Positions 1 through 7,554 of a DNA stretch of 64,000 bases are shown here, one piece after another. The stretch is taken from positions 50,650-114,649 of the forward strand of contig QUBU01000008.1 in assembly GCA_014337915.1 (NCBI GenBank), in the 5' to 3' direction. Every line of letters starts with the position of its first letter. Within the stretch, counting starts at the first letter, position 1. The DNA is from Gammaproteobacteria bacterium (GTDB lineage Bacteria; Pseudomonadota; Gammaproteobacteria; Steroidobacterales; GCA-2729495). A program made the translations under genes and the position numbers. A model generated the notes under the pieces. It searched no databases. It worked only from the letters and a program-made list of their open reading frames with translations, and was not told where the DNA came from.

Positions 1-1622
1 GTGATGCCGCGGTGCTTGTCCGGCGCGGTGCGCGTCACCATCAGGTTGTAGTCCGAGCGGTGGCCCGAGGAGGTGAACATCTTCTGGCCATTGATGAGCC
101 AGCCGTCGCCCTTGCGGGTGGCGGCGGTGCGGGCCGCGAAGATGTCCGAGCCGCTGGTCGGCTCGGTGTAGCCCATGGCCAGGTAGACCTCCCCGGCGGC
201 GATCTTCGGCAGCAGCTCCTGCTTCATCCAGTCGCTGCCGGCGTGGTGGATCACCTTCCAGAGCATGTCGGTGATCCCCGGCATGAGCATGTGCCAGCCG
301 GCCTCGGCGAGGGTTTCGCGGATCGCCGCTGCGGCGCGCGGCGACCGGCCGGGGCCGCCGTACTCCCGCGGCAGCTCCGGGTACAGCAGGCCCGCGGCGG
401 CGAGCGCCTGCTGCAGCCCGGGGTCGAAGCCGTCCAGCGAATCACGCATGAAGCGCCGGCGCGCCTCGCTGCCATGCCGGCGCAGGAAGGCACGGGCCTC
501 CTCGCGCGCGGCATCGGCCTCGGCGCCCCAGTCGAAATCGATCGCCACCTCGCCCGCGTCCGGCAGCGCCACGACGGGCACCTCCCGCCCCGTCGCCGGG
601 CCATACAGCAGGTCCGCCGCGAGCAGCAGCTGCTTCTCCGGGTCGCCGCCGACCAGCAGCTGGGCGCCGGCGCGCCGGTAACAGAGCTGCGCGTCGTATT
701 CCAGCGCCGTGCCGTAGCCGCCGAAGATGCGCAGCGCGCCGAGCGTCGCCTCGTGGGCGTTCACCGCCGCCCACCACCAGAGCATCGCCAGCAGCGCCGC
801 AGCCTCTGGCTCGCGGCGCGCGATGGCATCCACCGTGCGCCAGGCCAGCAGCCGCGCGCCATCGACGCGGGTGAAGGCCTCCGCCAGCACATGCGAGACC
901 GCCTGGTACTCGCCAATGCGCCGGCCGAAGGCCTCGCGCTCGCAGGCGTACTCCGCCGCGCTGTCGATCGCGCGGCGCGCGATGAGCGCGAGCTGTGCCG
1001 CGCCGAGCAGCCGCCATTCGGCGAGCGCCGCGGCGAAGGCTTCGCGGGTACCCGCGAGGTCCACCCGGGAATCGCTTGCATCGAGATCCAGAAGCTGCGC
1101 CGCGATCGCGCCATGCTGTGTCTGGCCGGCGCCATCCGCCGGCATCGGCAGCCGCGCCACGCCGCGACGGATCGACAGCGCATCGCCCTGCAGGCAGAGC
1201 ACCGCATCGGCCACCGCGCCCGCCGGCACCAGCTGCCGCGGCCGGGTGCCGGCATTGTGCAGGGCCAGTGTGGCGATGGCCCGCCCCGCGAGGCAGTCCT
1301 CGAGCAATGCGGCAGCCTCGCTGCCACCGGCCAGTGCCAGCAGGCGGTTGGCCACCACCGCCTCGACCAGCGGCACCGGAGCGAGCGCGCGCCCAGCCTG
1401 CTCGGCCGCCAGCAGCGCGTGCATCAGGCTCATGCCGCTGCCGCCCTGGTCCTCGGGAACCCGCAGCGCCGGAATACCCAGGTCCACGAGGATGTCCCAG
1501 AGTTCGCGATCGAAGCCGACCGGTTCGGCGGCACGGATGCGCGCGCCGCTGCTGTGCTCCTGGAACACGCGCTCGAGGCTGGATTCGAGCAGCAGCTGCT
1601 CGGCGGACAGTTGCAGGTTCAT
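1..1622 (-). CDS. Two-domain (fused) acyl-CoA dehydrogenase, partial
   Basis: The reading frame opens at an ATG at 1622 and runs off the window at base 1 without a stop, giving about 540 residues of a longer protein. It holds two acyl-CoA dehydrogenase units in one chain. The first ends with a C-terminal helical domain (FGRRIGEYQAVSHVLAEAF near residue 228, then GGYGTALEYD). The second begins near residue 361 (FDWGAEADAAREEARAFLRR) and includes the FAD/substrate block MGYTEPTSGSDIFAARTA near 485 and NGQKMFTSSGHRSDYN. Single-chain double ACADs of about 700 residues are known, for example mycobacterial FadE34 in steroid side-chain beta-oxidation. That parallel suggests oxidation of a bulky acyl-CoA but does not prove a steroid substrate. 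It lies 15 bp after the acyl-CoA synthetase stop, so the two are probably co-transcribed. Family assignment is firm; the substrate is inference. Confidence 0.88.
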   Translation of the reverse strand, partial: MNLQLSAEQLLLESSLERVFQEHSSGARIRAAEPVGFDRELWDILVDLGIPALRVPEDQGGSGMSLMHALLAAEQAGRALAPVPLVEAVVANRLLALAGGSEAAALLEDCLAGRAIATLALHNAGTRPRQLVPAGAVADAVLCLQGDALSIRRGVARLPMPADGAGQTQHGAIAAQLLDLDASDSRVDLAGTREAFAAALAEWRLLGAAQLALIARRAIDSAAEYACEREAFGRRIGEYQAVSHVLAEAFTRVDGARLLAWRTVDAIARREPEAAALLAMLWWWAAVNAHEATLGALRIFGGYGTALEYDAQLCYRRAGAQLLVGGDPEKQLLLAADLLYGPATGREVPVVALPDAGEVAIDFDWGAEADAAREEARAFLRRHGSEARRRFMRDSLDGFDPGLQQALAAAGLLYPELPREYGGPGRSPRAAAAIRETLAEAGWHMLMPGITDMLWKVIHHAGSDWMKQELLPKIAAGEVYLAMGYTEPTSGSDIFAARTAATRKGDGWLINGQKMFTSSGHRSDYNLMVTRTAPDKHRGI

Positions 1623-1637
1623 GCCGCCCTTCCCGCC

Positions 1638-3191
1638 TCAGACGATGCGTGAGCCGGCATTGCCCCAGTAGCGGTCCCTTAGGATGCGCTTGTAGAGCTT
1701 GCCGGTGGGCAGACGCGGCAGCTCGTCGACGAAGTCGATGCTGCGCGGACACTTGTAATGCGCCAGGTGCTCGCGGGCATAGCCGATGAGCTCGGCCGCC
1801 AGCGCATCGCCCGGCGTGGCGCCCGGCGCCGCCTGCACCACCGCCTTCACCGCCTCGCCCATCTCGGGATCCGGCACGCCGAACACGGCCACGTCGGCGA
1901 CGGCGGGATGCAGGACCAGCCGGTCCTCGATCTCCTGCGGATAGATATTGACCCCGCCGGAAATGATCATGAAGGTGGCGCGGTCGGTGAGGTAGAGGAA
2001 GCCGTCCGCATCCACGTGGCCGACGTCGCCGAGCGCGCTCCAGTTGCCATGCTGCGGATGGCGCGCCGAGCGGGTCTTGTCGGCGTCCTTGTGGTACTCG
2101 AACGGATTGCCGGACTGCTCGAAGTAGACCAGCCCGGACTCGCCCGGCGGCAGCTCGCGCCCCTCTTCGTCGCAGACGTGCAGGATGCCCATCACGGCCT
2201 TGCCGACCGTGCCGGGATGCGCCAGCCACTCCCGGGAGTCGCAGTGGGTGAGCCCATGCAGTTCGCTGCCCGAGTAGTACTCGTAGAGGATGGGCCCCCA
2301 CCATTCGATCATCTGCTGCTTGACGACCACCGGGCAGGGCGCGGCGCCATGCACGGCGACCCGGTGCGAGGACAGGTCGAAGCCGCTGCGCTCCGCCAGC
2401 GGGCGCTTGAGCAGGCGCACGAACATCGTCGGCACCCACTGGCTGTGGGTGATGCGGAACCTCTCGATGGCGCGCAGCGCCTCGATCTCCTCGAAGCGCG
2501 GCATCACGACCACCGTGCCGCCCTGCACCGTGGCCGCCACGCCGAAGCCCGTCGGCGCCGAGTGGTACAGCGGTGCGGTGGAGAGGAACACGGTGTCCTC
2601 GTCGAAGCCCCAGAGCGTGCGCTGTGGCCCCGCGAGCTGGGCCGCACCCTCGCTGATGGGCAGCCCCGACAGCGGGCGCAGGATGCCCTTCGGCCGCCCG
2701 GTGGTGCCCGAGCTGTAGAGCATGAAGCGGCCCTCCGGCTCCGCCGCCAGCGGCTGCGCCGGCTGGGCCGCCAGCTGCGCCTCGTAGTCCTCGTAGCCCT
2801 CGATCGCCCCGTTGATCGCCAGCCAGGTATGGCAACGCGGCGCCAGGCGCGGCAGCTCACGCGCCACGCCGGCCAGCGTGCCCGACGCCACCAGCAGCTG
2901 CGCCTCGCAGTCATTGAGTATGTAGGCCGCCTCCTCCGCCGTGAGGTAGCGGTTGATCGGCGTGACATAGAGCCCCGAGCGCAGCGCCGCCCAGATCCCC
3001 TCGAAAAAGCGCAGGTCATTCTCCATGAACAGCGCCACATGCCCGCCCGGCCGCAGGCCCCGCTGCCACATCAGCTGCGCCAGGCGATTCGAGCGCGCAT
3101 CGAACTCGCCATAACTCACCGTCGCGCCGCTCGCCGCATCGATGAACGCCGCCTTCTGCGGAAACTTGCGGGCCCAGATGCCTGGATACAT
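1638..3191 (-). CDS. Acyl-CoA synthetase (AMP-forming, FadD-like)
   Basis: A 517-residue member of the adenylate-forming (ANL) superfamily, normal length for the family. It should activate a carboxylic acid to its CoA thioester with ATP. Visible core motifs are the P-loop YSSGTTGRPKGI near residue 158, YYSGSELHGL (the usual YGxTE position), GDVGHVDADGFLYLTDR near 395, SGGVNIYPQEIED, and the C-terminal PTGKLYKR with the catalytic lysine near 500. The start ATG at 3191 is preceded by AGGAGG. The next gene downstream is a fused acyl-CoA dehydrogenase, so the pair would carry out activation and first dehydrogenation of one substrate. The exact acid cannot be read from sequence. A REP-like sequence lies 18 bp upstream of the start. 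Confidence 0.92.
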   Translation of the reverse strand: MYPGIWARKFPQKAAFIDAASGATVSYGEFDARSNRLAQLMWQRGLRPGGHVALFMENDLRFFEGIWAALRSGLYVTPINRYLTAEEAAYILNDCEAQLLVASGTLAGVARELPRLAPRCHTWLAINGAIEGYEDYEAQLAAQPAQPLAAEPEGRFMLYSSGTTGRPKGILRPLSGLPISEGAAQLAGPQRTLWGFDEDTVFLSTAPLYHSAPTGFGVAATVQGGTVVVMPRFEEIEALRAIERFRITHSQWVPTMFVRLLKRPLAERSGFDLSSHRVAVHGAAPCPVVVKQQMIEWWGPILYEYYSGSELHGLTHCDSREWLAHPGTVGKAVMGILHVCDEEGRELPPGESGLVYFEQSGNPFEYHKDADKTRSARHPQHGNWSALGDVGHVDADGFLYLTDRATFMIISGGVNIYPQEIEDRLVLHPAVADVAVFGVPDPEMGEAVKAVVQAAPGATPGDALAAELIGYAREHLAHYKCPRSIDFVDELPRLPTGKLYKRILRDRYWGNAGSRIV

Positions 3192-3895
3192 CGCCGATCC
3201 TCCTGTCGGGTGCCGGGCTTACGGTTACGGAAACCTTATATTCGCCCGGCAAGCCATCATCTTCACCGGGCGCGGGGGTTGCAAGGGTTGTGGGGTGAGT
3301 GGGGGGGGGTGTGAGGATCCGCGGGGCGTGGAGGGCCGCAGTCCGATTGACGGGCTCGCTTGCAATCGGTGGAGGATGAAACAAGAATCGGTTGGGCCTT
3401 GCCCGGCCGGGGAGCTGGCGGGCCGCGATTATGGGGACCGTGAACCGGTGAAATCGATGCAGGCCAATCTACACGGTGCAGAAGGCCGGGTAATGGCTGG
3501 TGGCCGCTTCGCGGAGCGCATCGATGCACCTGGCCAGCGTCTCGGCGTTGCCTATCTCACCGGACATTTCGGCCACCTATCACTCGACGGTGGCAAGCGA
3601 ATCAGACAATTGCTGCTGACTCCAGCGTCATATCCGGCGCGATCGACGTGTTTCAGCTGGCCGTTTAGGCCTTCTACATATAGTTGGGCGCCCCGAATGT
3701 GGCACGTTCGCTGTCGTACCGTAAGGAGATCGCACGCGCTAGGAATGGTGCTTGCCGGCCACGTGGGTGGAATGGCGATGAACCTCGCCATCCGGGTCGT
3801 GACGCAAATTCCGGGGAGGCAATCATGATCTTGACCGACGCGTCAACTCCGATCGGCCAGCCGGAAGGGATCCAGGCCGACTCGCGAGTCCGGCG
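3192..3895. other. Gene-free stretch between fad operon and cassette array
   Basis: About 700 bp in which no open frame resembles a protein I recognise. The left end holds the synthetase RBS and a REP-like sequence (3209-3235). An isolated GTTGGGC at 3683-3689 matches the R' core of an attC/attI site, but I could not find a paired R'' arm. I see no integrase gene here on either strand. Confidence 0.5.
3209..3235. repeat. REP-like sequence upstream of acyl-CoA synthetase
   Basis: The 27-bp segment GGTGCCGGGCTTACGGTTAC plus GGAAACC closely resembles the repeat that borders the RAYT gene at 26430-26452 (GGTGCCGG, then TTACGGTT, then CGG, with only a few differences). It lies in the 5' leader of the acyl-CoA synthetase gene. 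The similarity is read by eye; chance cannot be excluded. Confidence 0.5.
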
Positions 3896-4663
3896 ATGAG
3901 TACGGAAGTTCGATCGACTTGCGCCGAACGCTGGCGAGAGCGAGTGGCCCGTGGTCGCGAGGGATATGCCACGGTCCTCACCTGGGATCTCTGGGACGGG
4001 TGGGAGAAGGAAGTGGAGCCCGACGATCGCGCGTTTGGCCAGTTCTGCTTCGGCCTGGAGACCCTTTGCGGGGGCGAGGAGGCCATGGCCCGCGCCTACT
4101 TCGCGCGTGCGCTGGAGGTCTGCGAGCGCGGAGAGAGGGAGAAGCCGTGGTCGGAGTCGCCCCACTACGGCTTTCCGCTCAATCGTGCGAGACTGCGGCG
4201 CGTGCGGGCGCACTGCCTGGGGCTCCTCACGGGTCCGCCGGCGACCGAAGCGCTGAAAGCAGATCTTCGGGCCGCGTCCGTAGACTATCAGACCTGGTGC
4301 GCCGGCCTGACGGCGAGTGAATGGGATCCCCAGGGGCAGGCGTACTACCTCGCGGCCGTACGGCTGGCCCAGCTGGTGAACGAAACCGAGCGCGCGAGGG
4401 AGCTGCTGAAATCCCGGCGCAGCCTCAGGTACCACACCGAGGAACGTGCGCTCTTGGTCGCGATGGCTTCGGGTGCGACGGATTCCTCGTTCCATGTGCA
4501 ATATGCGTCATTCTTCGACAGGATACGGGAGCCCATGTACAAGCCCCCGTTCTTCTTTGAACTGCACTTGGTGCGCCTCGAGCTTGCGCTGCTGTACGAC
4601 TCGTTCTGCGGCGACGGCCCGGCGCTCGACTGGCGGTCCGCAGCCCTCAAGACCGCGGCATAG
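3896..4663 (+). CDS. Hypothetical protein (cassette-region gene)
   Basis: A 255-residue soluble protein starting at ATG 3896 (MSTEVRSTCAERWRERVARG). I do not recognise the family. The sequence is rich in charged helices (for example ALEVCERGEREKPWSESPHY and LVNETERARELLKSRRSLRY) with no signal peptide or membrane segment. It ends FCGDGPALDWRSAALKTAA. It is the first plausible gene of the foreign segment that continues through the attC-bearing cassettes. A degenerate CTAAC just after its stop could be a decayed attC arm. No other evidence of function. Confidence 0.6.
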   Translation: MSTEVRSTCAERWRERVARGREGYATVLTWDLWDGWEKEVEPDDRAFGQFCFGLETLCGGEEAMARAYFARALEVCERGEREKPWSESPHYGFPLNRARLRRVRAHCLGLLTGPPATEALKADLRAASVDYQTWCAGLTASEWDPQGQAYYLAAVRLAQLVNETERARELLKSRRSLRYHTEERALLVAMASGATDSSFHVQYASFFDRIREPMYKPPFFFELHLVRLELALLYDSFCGDGPALDWRSAALKTAA

Positions 4664-4829
4664 CTAACGAGAACCGGTGATTCGATCATGGAACATTCAC
4701 GCGGTCGCCTTCGCGATGAACTTCTTCCTCGGCCAGGACAACATGGCCATTCACGAAATCAGGGATTCTCGCGGATGGAATTCCCGAGCCGCGCGTCGAG
4801 ATCGTGAGTACACGGAAGCTGGAGGCCCC

Positions 4830-5222
4830 ATGATCGAGTTGCCCGGCATCGTCGGATTTGAGATCGTGAAACGCCAAGGTGGCGCTGCGGAGATTGCCGT
4901 TGGGCCGGAGATAGGCGAGGCGGAATTCCTGCGCCTGCTGCGATGGTTGCCCAAGGCACATGAGCTTTCATTCTATGACCAGTACTTCCAAGGTACGCCT
5001 AACGATCCAGGCGCCTACGTCAGCGTGCAGCGGCAAGATGATCTGTTCCAGTACCGCCTGGCCAACCATGGGTGGTTTCGCGATTGGTCCTACGAGAGCC
5101 CGGAGCAGTTAGCGGCTTTGATGGCGCTCAATCTGGGACCGTGCCCGAACAACCCTGATCCTCTCAAGTCGGTGCGTATCACCGCGGGCGCGCGCCTTCC
5201 GATGGCATTCGCGCGCAGATGA
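4830..5222 (+). CDS. Hypothetical cassette protein
   Basis: 130 residues. The frame is open further upstream, but ATG 4830 is preceded by GGAGG at 4821-4825 with ideal spacing and gives a compact protein beginning MIELPGIVGFEIVKRQGGAA, so I chose it. Features are AEFLRLLRWLPKAHELSFYD and a Trp/Tyr-rich segment NHGWFRDWSYESPEQLAA. No signal peptide or membrane helix. Not recognised. Its stop lies 20 bp before the R'' core of an attC site (5243), the normal cassette arrangement. Confidence 0.65.
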   Translation: MIELPGIVGFEIVKRQGGAAEIAVGPEIGEAEFLRLLRWLPKAHELSFYDQYFQGTPNDPGAYVSVQRQDDLFQYRLANHGWFRDWSYESPEQLAALMALNLGPCPNNPDPLKSVRITAGARLPMAFARR

Positions 5223-5242
5223 AGGCCACCGTGGACATCGGC

Positions 5243-5320
5243 GCCCAACAAATCGTTGCACCCGACCTGCTACAGCGGGCTTCGCCCGCTTCCGCAGGCG
5301 GGTGAACTCAAACGTTAGGT
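5243..5320 (+). other. attC recombination site 1
   Basis: A 78-bp element between two genes. R'' is GCCCAAC (5243-5249), followed by AAATCGTTGCACCCGACC. R' is GTTAGGT (5314-5320), preceded by CGGGTGAACTCAAAC. The two ends form the imperfect dyad expected for attC (CACCCGA against CGGGTG), with a GC-rich hairpin (GCGGGCTTCGCCCGC) in the middle. It lies between the stop of the upstream gene and the RBS of the downstream one. Confidence 0.85.
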
Positions 5321-5334
5321 TGCAAGGAGAGATC

Positions 5335-6084
5335 GTGGAGGCTGACGAGAAGATTCAAAAGCTCCGAGAGTACAAGGACAAACTGCACCAATGGCAACGG
5401 AACCATGATGCAGAAACGCGCTCGTGGATTAATGAGAACACCCCTTGGGTGCGTCGTGAGACAATCGAGGCCGGTTGCTTCTTCACAATGACCATCTCGC
5501 CGCCACCCGCTGTCGGTGGCTTGGTCATGCAAAACGTTGATCCATTCGCAATGATGTTTAGCCCTCCGTACCTCATGAATCTCATGGGGCACGTCGTCGA
5601 TATGATTGACAAGACTATCGGAGTACTAAAAGAACCGCCGCGTGAACCAAAGCCAGCCAAGGCAATTGCGGCGCCTGATCCCATGCAGAAGGGCTATGCG
5701 TTCATTGCAATGCCAATAGACCCCTCTGACACACAACTTGAGGATGTACTTGACGCGATTAAGGAGGCGGCCAAACGCTGTGGCGTACAAGCCGAGCGCA
5801 TCGACGAACCACACTCCAACGAAAGAATTACTGACAGAATTCTGGAGTCAATTCGCAAAGCCGAGTACGTGATCGTTGACCTCACAGGCTCACGCCCTAA
5901 CGTCTTCTATGAAGCTGGATATGCCCAGGGATTGCGTAAAACGCCTATATACATAGCCCGCGAGGGTACGCGCTTGGAGTTCGACCTTAAGGACTACCCG
6001 GTAATATTCTTCAAGAGCATGAAAGAATTGAAAGATCTCTTGGAGCGCAGGTTGCGCGGGTTGGCTGAGTCGCGTGCAACCTAA
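5335..6084 (+). CDS. NDT/TIR-like fold protein (possible defence effector)
   Basis: 249 residues from GTG 5335, chosen because AAGGAGA (5324-5330) sits just upstream; an earlier GTG at 5302 lies inside attC. An N-terminal coiled region (EKIQKLREYKDKLHQW) and a hydrophobic middle (CFFTMTISPPPAVGG, MMFSPPYLMNLMG) lead to a C-terminal alpha/beta domain from about residue 120. That domain has FIAMPIDPSDTQLEDVLDAI, ERIDEPHSNERITDRILESI, VIVDLTGSRPNVFYEAGYA and PIYIAREGTRLEFDL. The pattern VDLTG.RPNVFYE.GYA is typical of nucleoside 2-deoxyribosyltransferase-like/TIR-like domains, in which the Glu is catalytic. Such domains act on nucleotides or NAD and recur in anti-phage systems. The role here is inference. 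Composition is clearly more AT-rich than the chromosome, and the stop overlaps the next attC. Confidence 0.75.
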   Translation: MEADEKIQKLREYKDKLHQWQRNHDAETRSWINENTPWVRRETIEAGCFFTMTISPPPAVGGLVMQNVDPFAMMFSPPYLMNLMGHVVDMIDKTIGVLKEPPREPKPAKAIAAPDPMQKGYAFIAMPIDPSDTQLEDVLDAIKEAAKRCGVQAERIDEPHSNERITDRILESIRKAEYVIVDLTGSRPNVFYEAGYAQGLRKTPIYIAREGTRLEFDLKDYPVIFFKSMKELKDLLERRLRGLAESRAT

Positions 6085-6190
6085 CAATTCGTTCAAGCCG
6101 AAACTGCTTCGCTCCGGCAACGGCGTGGCAGTGAAAGCTTGCCACGCCGTTGCCTGCGCTACGCAGTTCGGCTTAACTCAGGTGTTAGAG
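6079..6190 (+). other. attC recombination site 2
   Basis: The best-preserved site: a 112-bp element starting ACCTAACAATTCGTTCAAGC and ending CGGCTTAACTCAGGTGTTAG. These are close to textbook attC ends, with R'' at 6079-6085 and R' at about 6184-6190. The arms CAAGCCGAA and TTCGGCTTA are complementary. A long internal hairpin (ACGGCGTGGCA against TGCCACGCCGT) occupies the centre. The upstream gene's TAA lies within R''. Confidence 0.92.
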
Positions 6191-6242
6191 CCGCGGGATC
6201 GGTCGACTTGCAGTCGCTACGTTTCGTAGCTACAATCAGTCG

Positions 6243-6515
6243 ATGTTCGTCTGGGACGAGGCGAAGCGGCGAGAGAACCTGCGGAAGCACAAGATCGACT
6301 TTGCGGATGTAGAAATGATCTTCCGGGGCCTCACGTTCACGGTCGAGGATGATCGCGAGGCGTATGGCGAACAGCGGTTTCTCACCCTTGGCTTGCTTGA
6401 AGACCAGGTGGTATCGGTAACGCATACCGATCGCGGTGAGGAGATTCGGATCATTTCCATTCGCAAGGCTACGAAACATGAAGCGCGCTTCTACTTCTCG
6501 CAAATCACGTACTGA
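6243..6515 (+). CDS. brnT: BrnT family ribonuclease toxin
   Basis: A 90-residue protein with the full BrnT signature: N-terminal FVWDEAKRRENLRKHKIDF, central YGEQRFLTLG, then IRIISIRKATKHEARFY at the C-terminus. BrnT is a RelE-like ribonuclease that blocks translation until bound by BrnA. Length is normal. The start ATG at 6243 lies 52 bp after attC site 2. The 3' end overlaps brnA by 38 nt, giving translational coupling. The pair forms one integron cassette, where toxin-antitoxin modules are thought to stabilise the array. Confidence 0.92.
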   Translation: MFVWDEAKRRENLRKHKIDFADVEMIFRGLTFTVEDDREAYGEQRFLTLGLLEDQVVSVTHTDRGEEIRIISIRKATKHEARFYFSQITY

Positions 6516-6756
6516 TCTGAAGACACTGCGTCGAATGAAAGATGCAGACATCGTCCGTGATGGTGACGCTCCGGAATGGGATCCGACCATGTTTGCACGA
6601 GCTGTGGCCCGGAAGGGCCTCAAGCCGGTTCCGAAGAAAGCTCTGCTGTCGCTGCGCGTCGACGCTGATGTAATCGAGTGGTTTCGGTCGCAAGGGCCTG
6701 GTTACCAGTCGCGAATGAACGCCTTGTTGAGGGCGTACATGGAAGCGCATCAGTGA
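6478..6756 (+). CDS. brnA: BrnA family antitoxin
   Basis: 92 residues from ATG 6478, which lies inside the end of brnT, the usual arrangement. The N-terminal half is basic and toxin-binding (MKRASTSRKSRTDLKTLRRM, EWDPTMFARAVARKGL). The C-terminal part, KKALLSLRVDADVIEWFRSQGPGYQSRMNALLRAYM, is a ribbon-helix-helix DNA-binding domain. BrnA neutralises BrnT and represses the brnTA promoter in characterised systems. All expected parts are intact, so this pair is probably functional. Confidence 0.92.
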   Translation: MKRASTSRKSRTDLKTLRRMKDADIVRDGDAPEWDPTMFARAVARKGLKPVPKKALLSLRVDADVIEWFRSQGPGYQSRMNALLRAYMEAHQ

Positions 6757-6862
6757 GGGCTCTTACCAGTCGCTCCTTCGGTCGCCTGACGCGTCTGTCA
6801 CGCGGCTTGCATTCGCAACCCGCGCGCCAGCCGCTATGCGCCGGTGAGCTCAAACGTTAGGT
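6757..6862 (+). other. attC site 3 (left arm degenerate)
   Basis: The right end CGGTGAGCTCAAACGTTAGG is a clear R' end (GTTAGGT at 6856-6862), nearly identical to that of site 1. A matching R'' core at the left is not evident just after the brnA stop, so the site looks decayed or rearranged on its left. Exact left limit is uncertain. Confidence 0.6.
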
Positions 6863-6886
6863 CGCATACAACACGCCGCTTCCGCC

Positions 6887-7306
6887 ATGTCCGAACGGAA
6901 CAAGTCACTCGTCCGAGCATTCGTCGAGGCAATCAACGCGCAAGACTGGCAGCGAGTGCTTGGTCTCCTTGCAAGCGACTTCCAGCGCTACAGCACGGCT
7001 GCAGGAGAGCCCGTAGTCAATTCGGCTAAGGACCTTGTGACATTCCTACAGGCGGAGTTCGTCACGTTCCCCGATGCCTCCGAAACACTGCTCGACCTTG
7101 TGGCCGAGGGAAACAAGGTGGCCGCGCGGCACCACTTTCGGGGCACGCAGTTCGGGCCAATGGGGAGCTTTCCACCTAGTGGCAAGGTCCTCGAAGCTAC
7201 GTACATCGCAATCTATCGTGTGGAGAACCAGCGCATCGCCGAGGCTTGGGCAGAGTGGGACAACTTGGCCGTTCTCAAGCAGTTGGGCCACACGAGTGCG
7301 GCCTGA
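6887..7306 (+). CDS. SnoaL-like / NTF2-fold protein
   Basis: 139 residues starting MSERNKSLVRAFVEAINAQD, a typical SnoaL-like (ester cyclase-type) start. Then ASDFQRYST, AEFVTFPDASETLLDLVAEG, KVAARHHFRGTQFGPMGSFP and IAIYRVENQRIAEAWAEWDN follow, matching the NTF2-fold order of the family. The size is normal for a single domain. These folds host varied small-molecule activities, so the substrate is unknown. It is the single gene of a cassette; its TGA lies within the left core of the following attC remnant. Confidence 0.85.
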   Translation: MSERNKSLVRAFVEAINAQDWQRVLGLLASDFQRYSTAAGEPVVNSAKDLVTFLQAEFVTFPDASETLLDLVAEGNKVAARHHFRGTQFGPMGSFPPSGKVLEATYIAIYRVENQRIAEAWAEWDNLAVLKQLGHTSAA

Positions 7307-7340
7307 CCCTTCGCTCGAGCGGACCTCCACCGGCAAGGCC
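7301..7340 (+). other. attC site 4, left half only
   Basis: The sequence from GCCTGAC (7301-7307) followed by CCTTCGCTCGAGCGGACC is a common attC left end. No R' core follows before the next gene starts at 7350, so the right half has been lost and the SnoaL cassette is joined directly to hicA. Confidence 0.65.
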
Positions 7341-7349
7341 CTTGAGCGG

Positions 7350-7550
7350 ATGAAGGCTGATCCGCTGGACTGGCGGATCGAAAGCTTGAAGTTCGTAGCC
7401 GCGTCGTGCGGTCTGTTATGCCGGCCACCCGGTGGCAGCCATGTCATTTTCAGGCATCCCAACGGCACCATGCTCAGTGTGCCAGCGCGCCGACCAATCA
7501 AGCCTGTGTACGTAAAGAATGGTTCGTTCGTCTCGCTGAAGACGGAGTAG
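7350..7550 (+). CDS. hicA: HicA-type mRNA interferase toxin
   Basis: 66 residues from ATG 7350 (MKADPLDWRIESLKFVAASC), normal for HicA. It contains the dsRNA-binding-like core CRPPGGSHVIFRHPNG with the catalytic His (the GSH motif), followed by LSVPARRPIKPVYVKNGSFV. HicA cleaves mRNA and is inhibited by HicB. The stop is 4 bp before the hicB ATG, a coupled pair. The gene starts only 10 bp after a truncated attC arm, so it may use the promoter of upstream cassettes. Confidence 0.9.
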   Translation: MKADPLDWRIESLKFVAASCGLLCRPPGGSHVIFRHPNGTMLSVPARRPIKPVYVKNGSFVSLKTE

Positions 7551-7554
7551 CTGA

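Noticed and set aside
12..1652. Long plus-strand open frame opposite the acyl-CoA dehydrogenase
   Set aside because: A GC-rich shadow: low-complexity Arg/Ala/His sequence with no family pattern, while the minus strand gives a textbook ACAD.
442..2835. 797-codon minus-strand frame across two genes
   Set aside because: Spans the end of the synthetase and the dehydrogenase in the wrong frame; composition is Arg/Gly/Ala-rich and unlike any protein.
3683..3689. GTTGGGC as a possible attI or attC core
   Set aside because: No complementary arm or integrase nearby; a 7-bp match alone is expected by chance.
3552..3791. 79-codon minus-strand frame in the gene-free stretch
   Set aside because: No RBS, no recognised pattern, atypical composition; not enough to call a gene.
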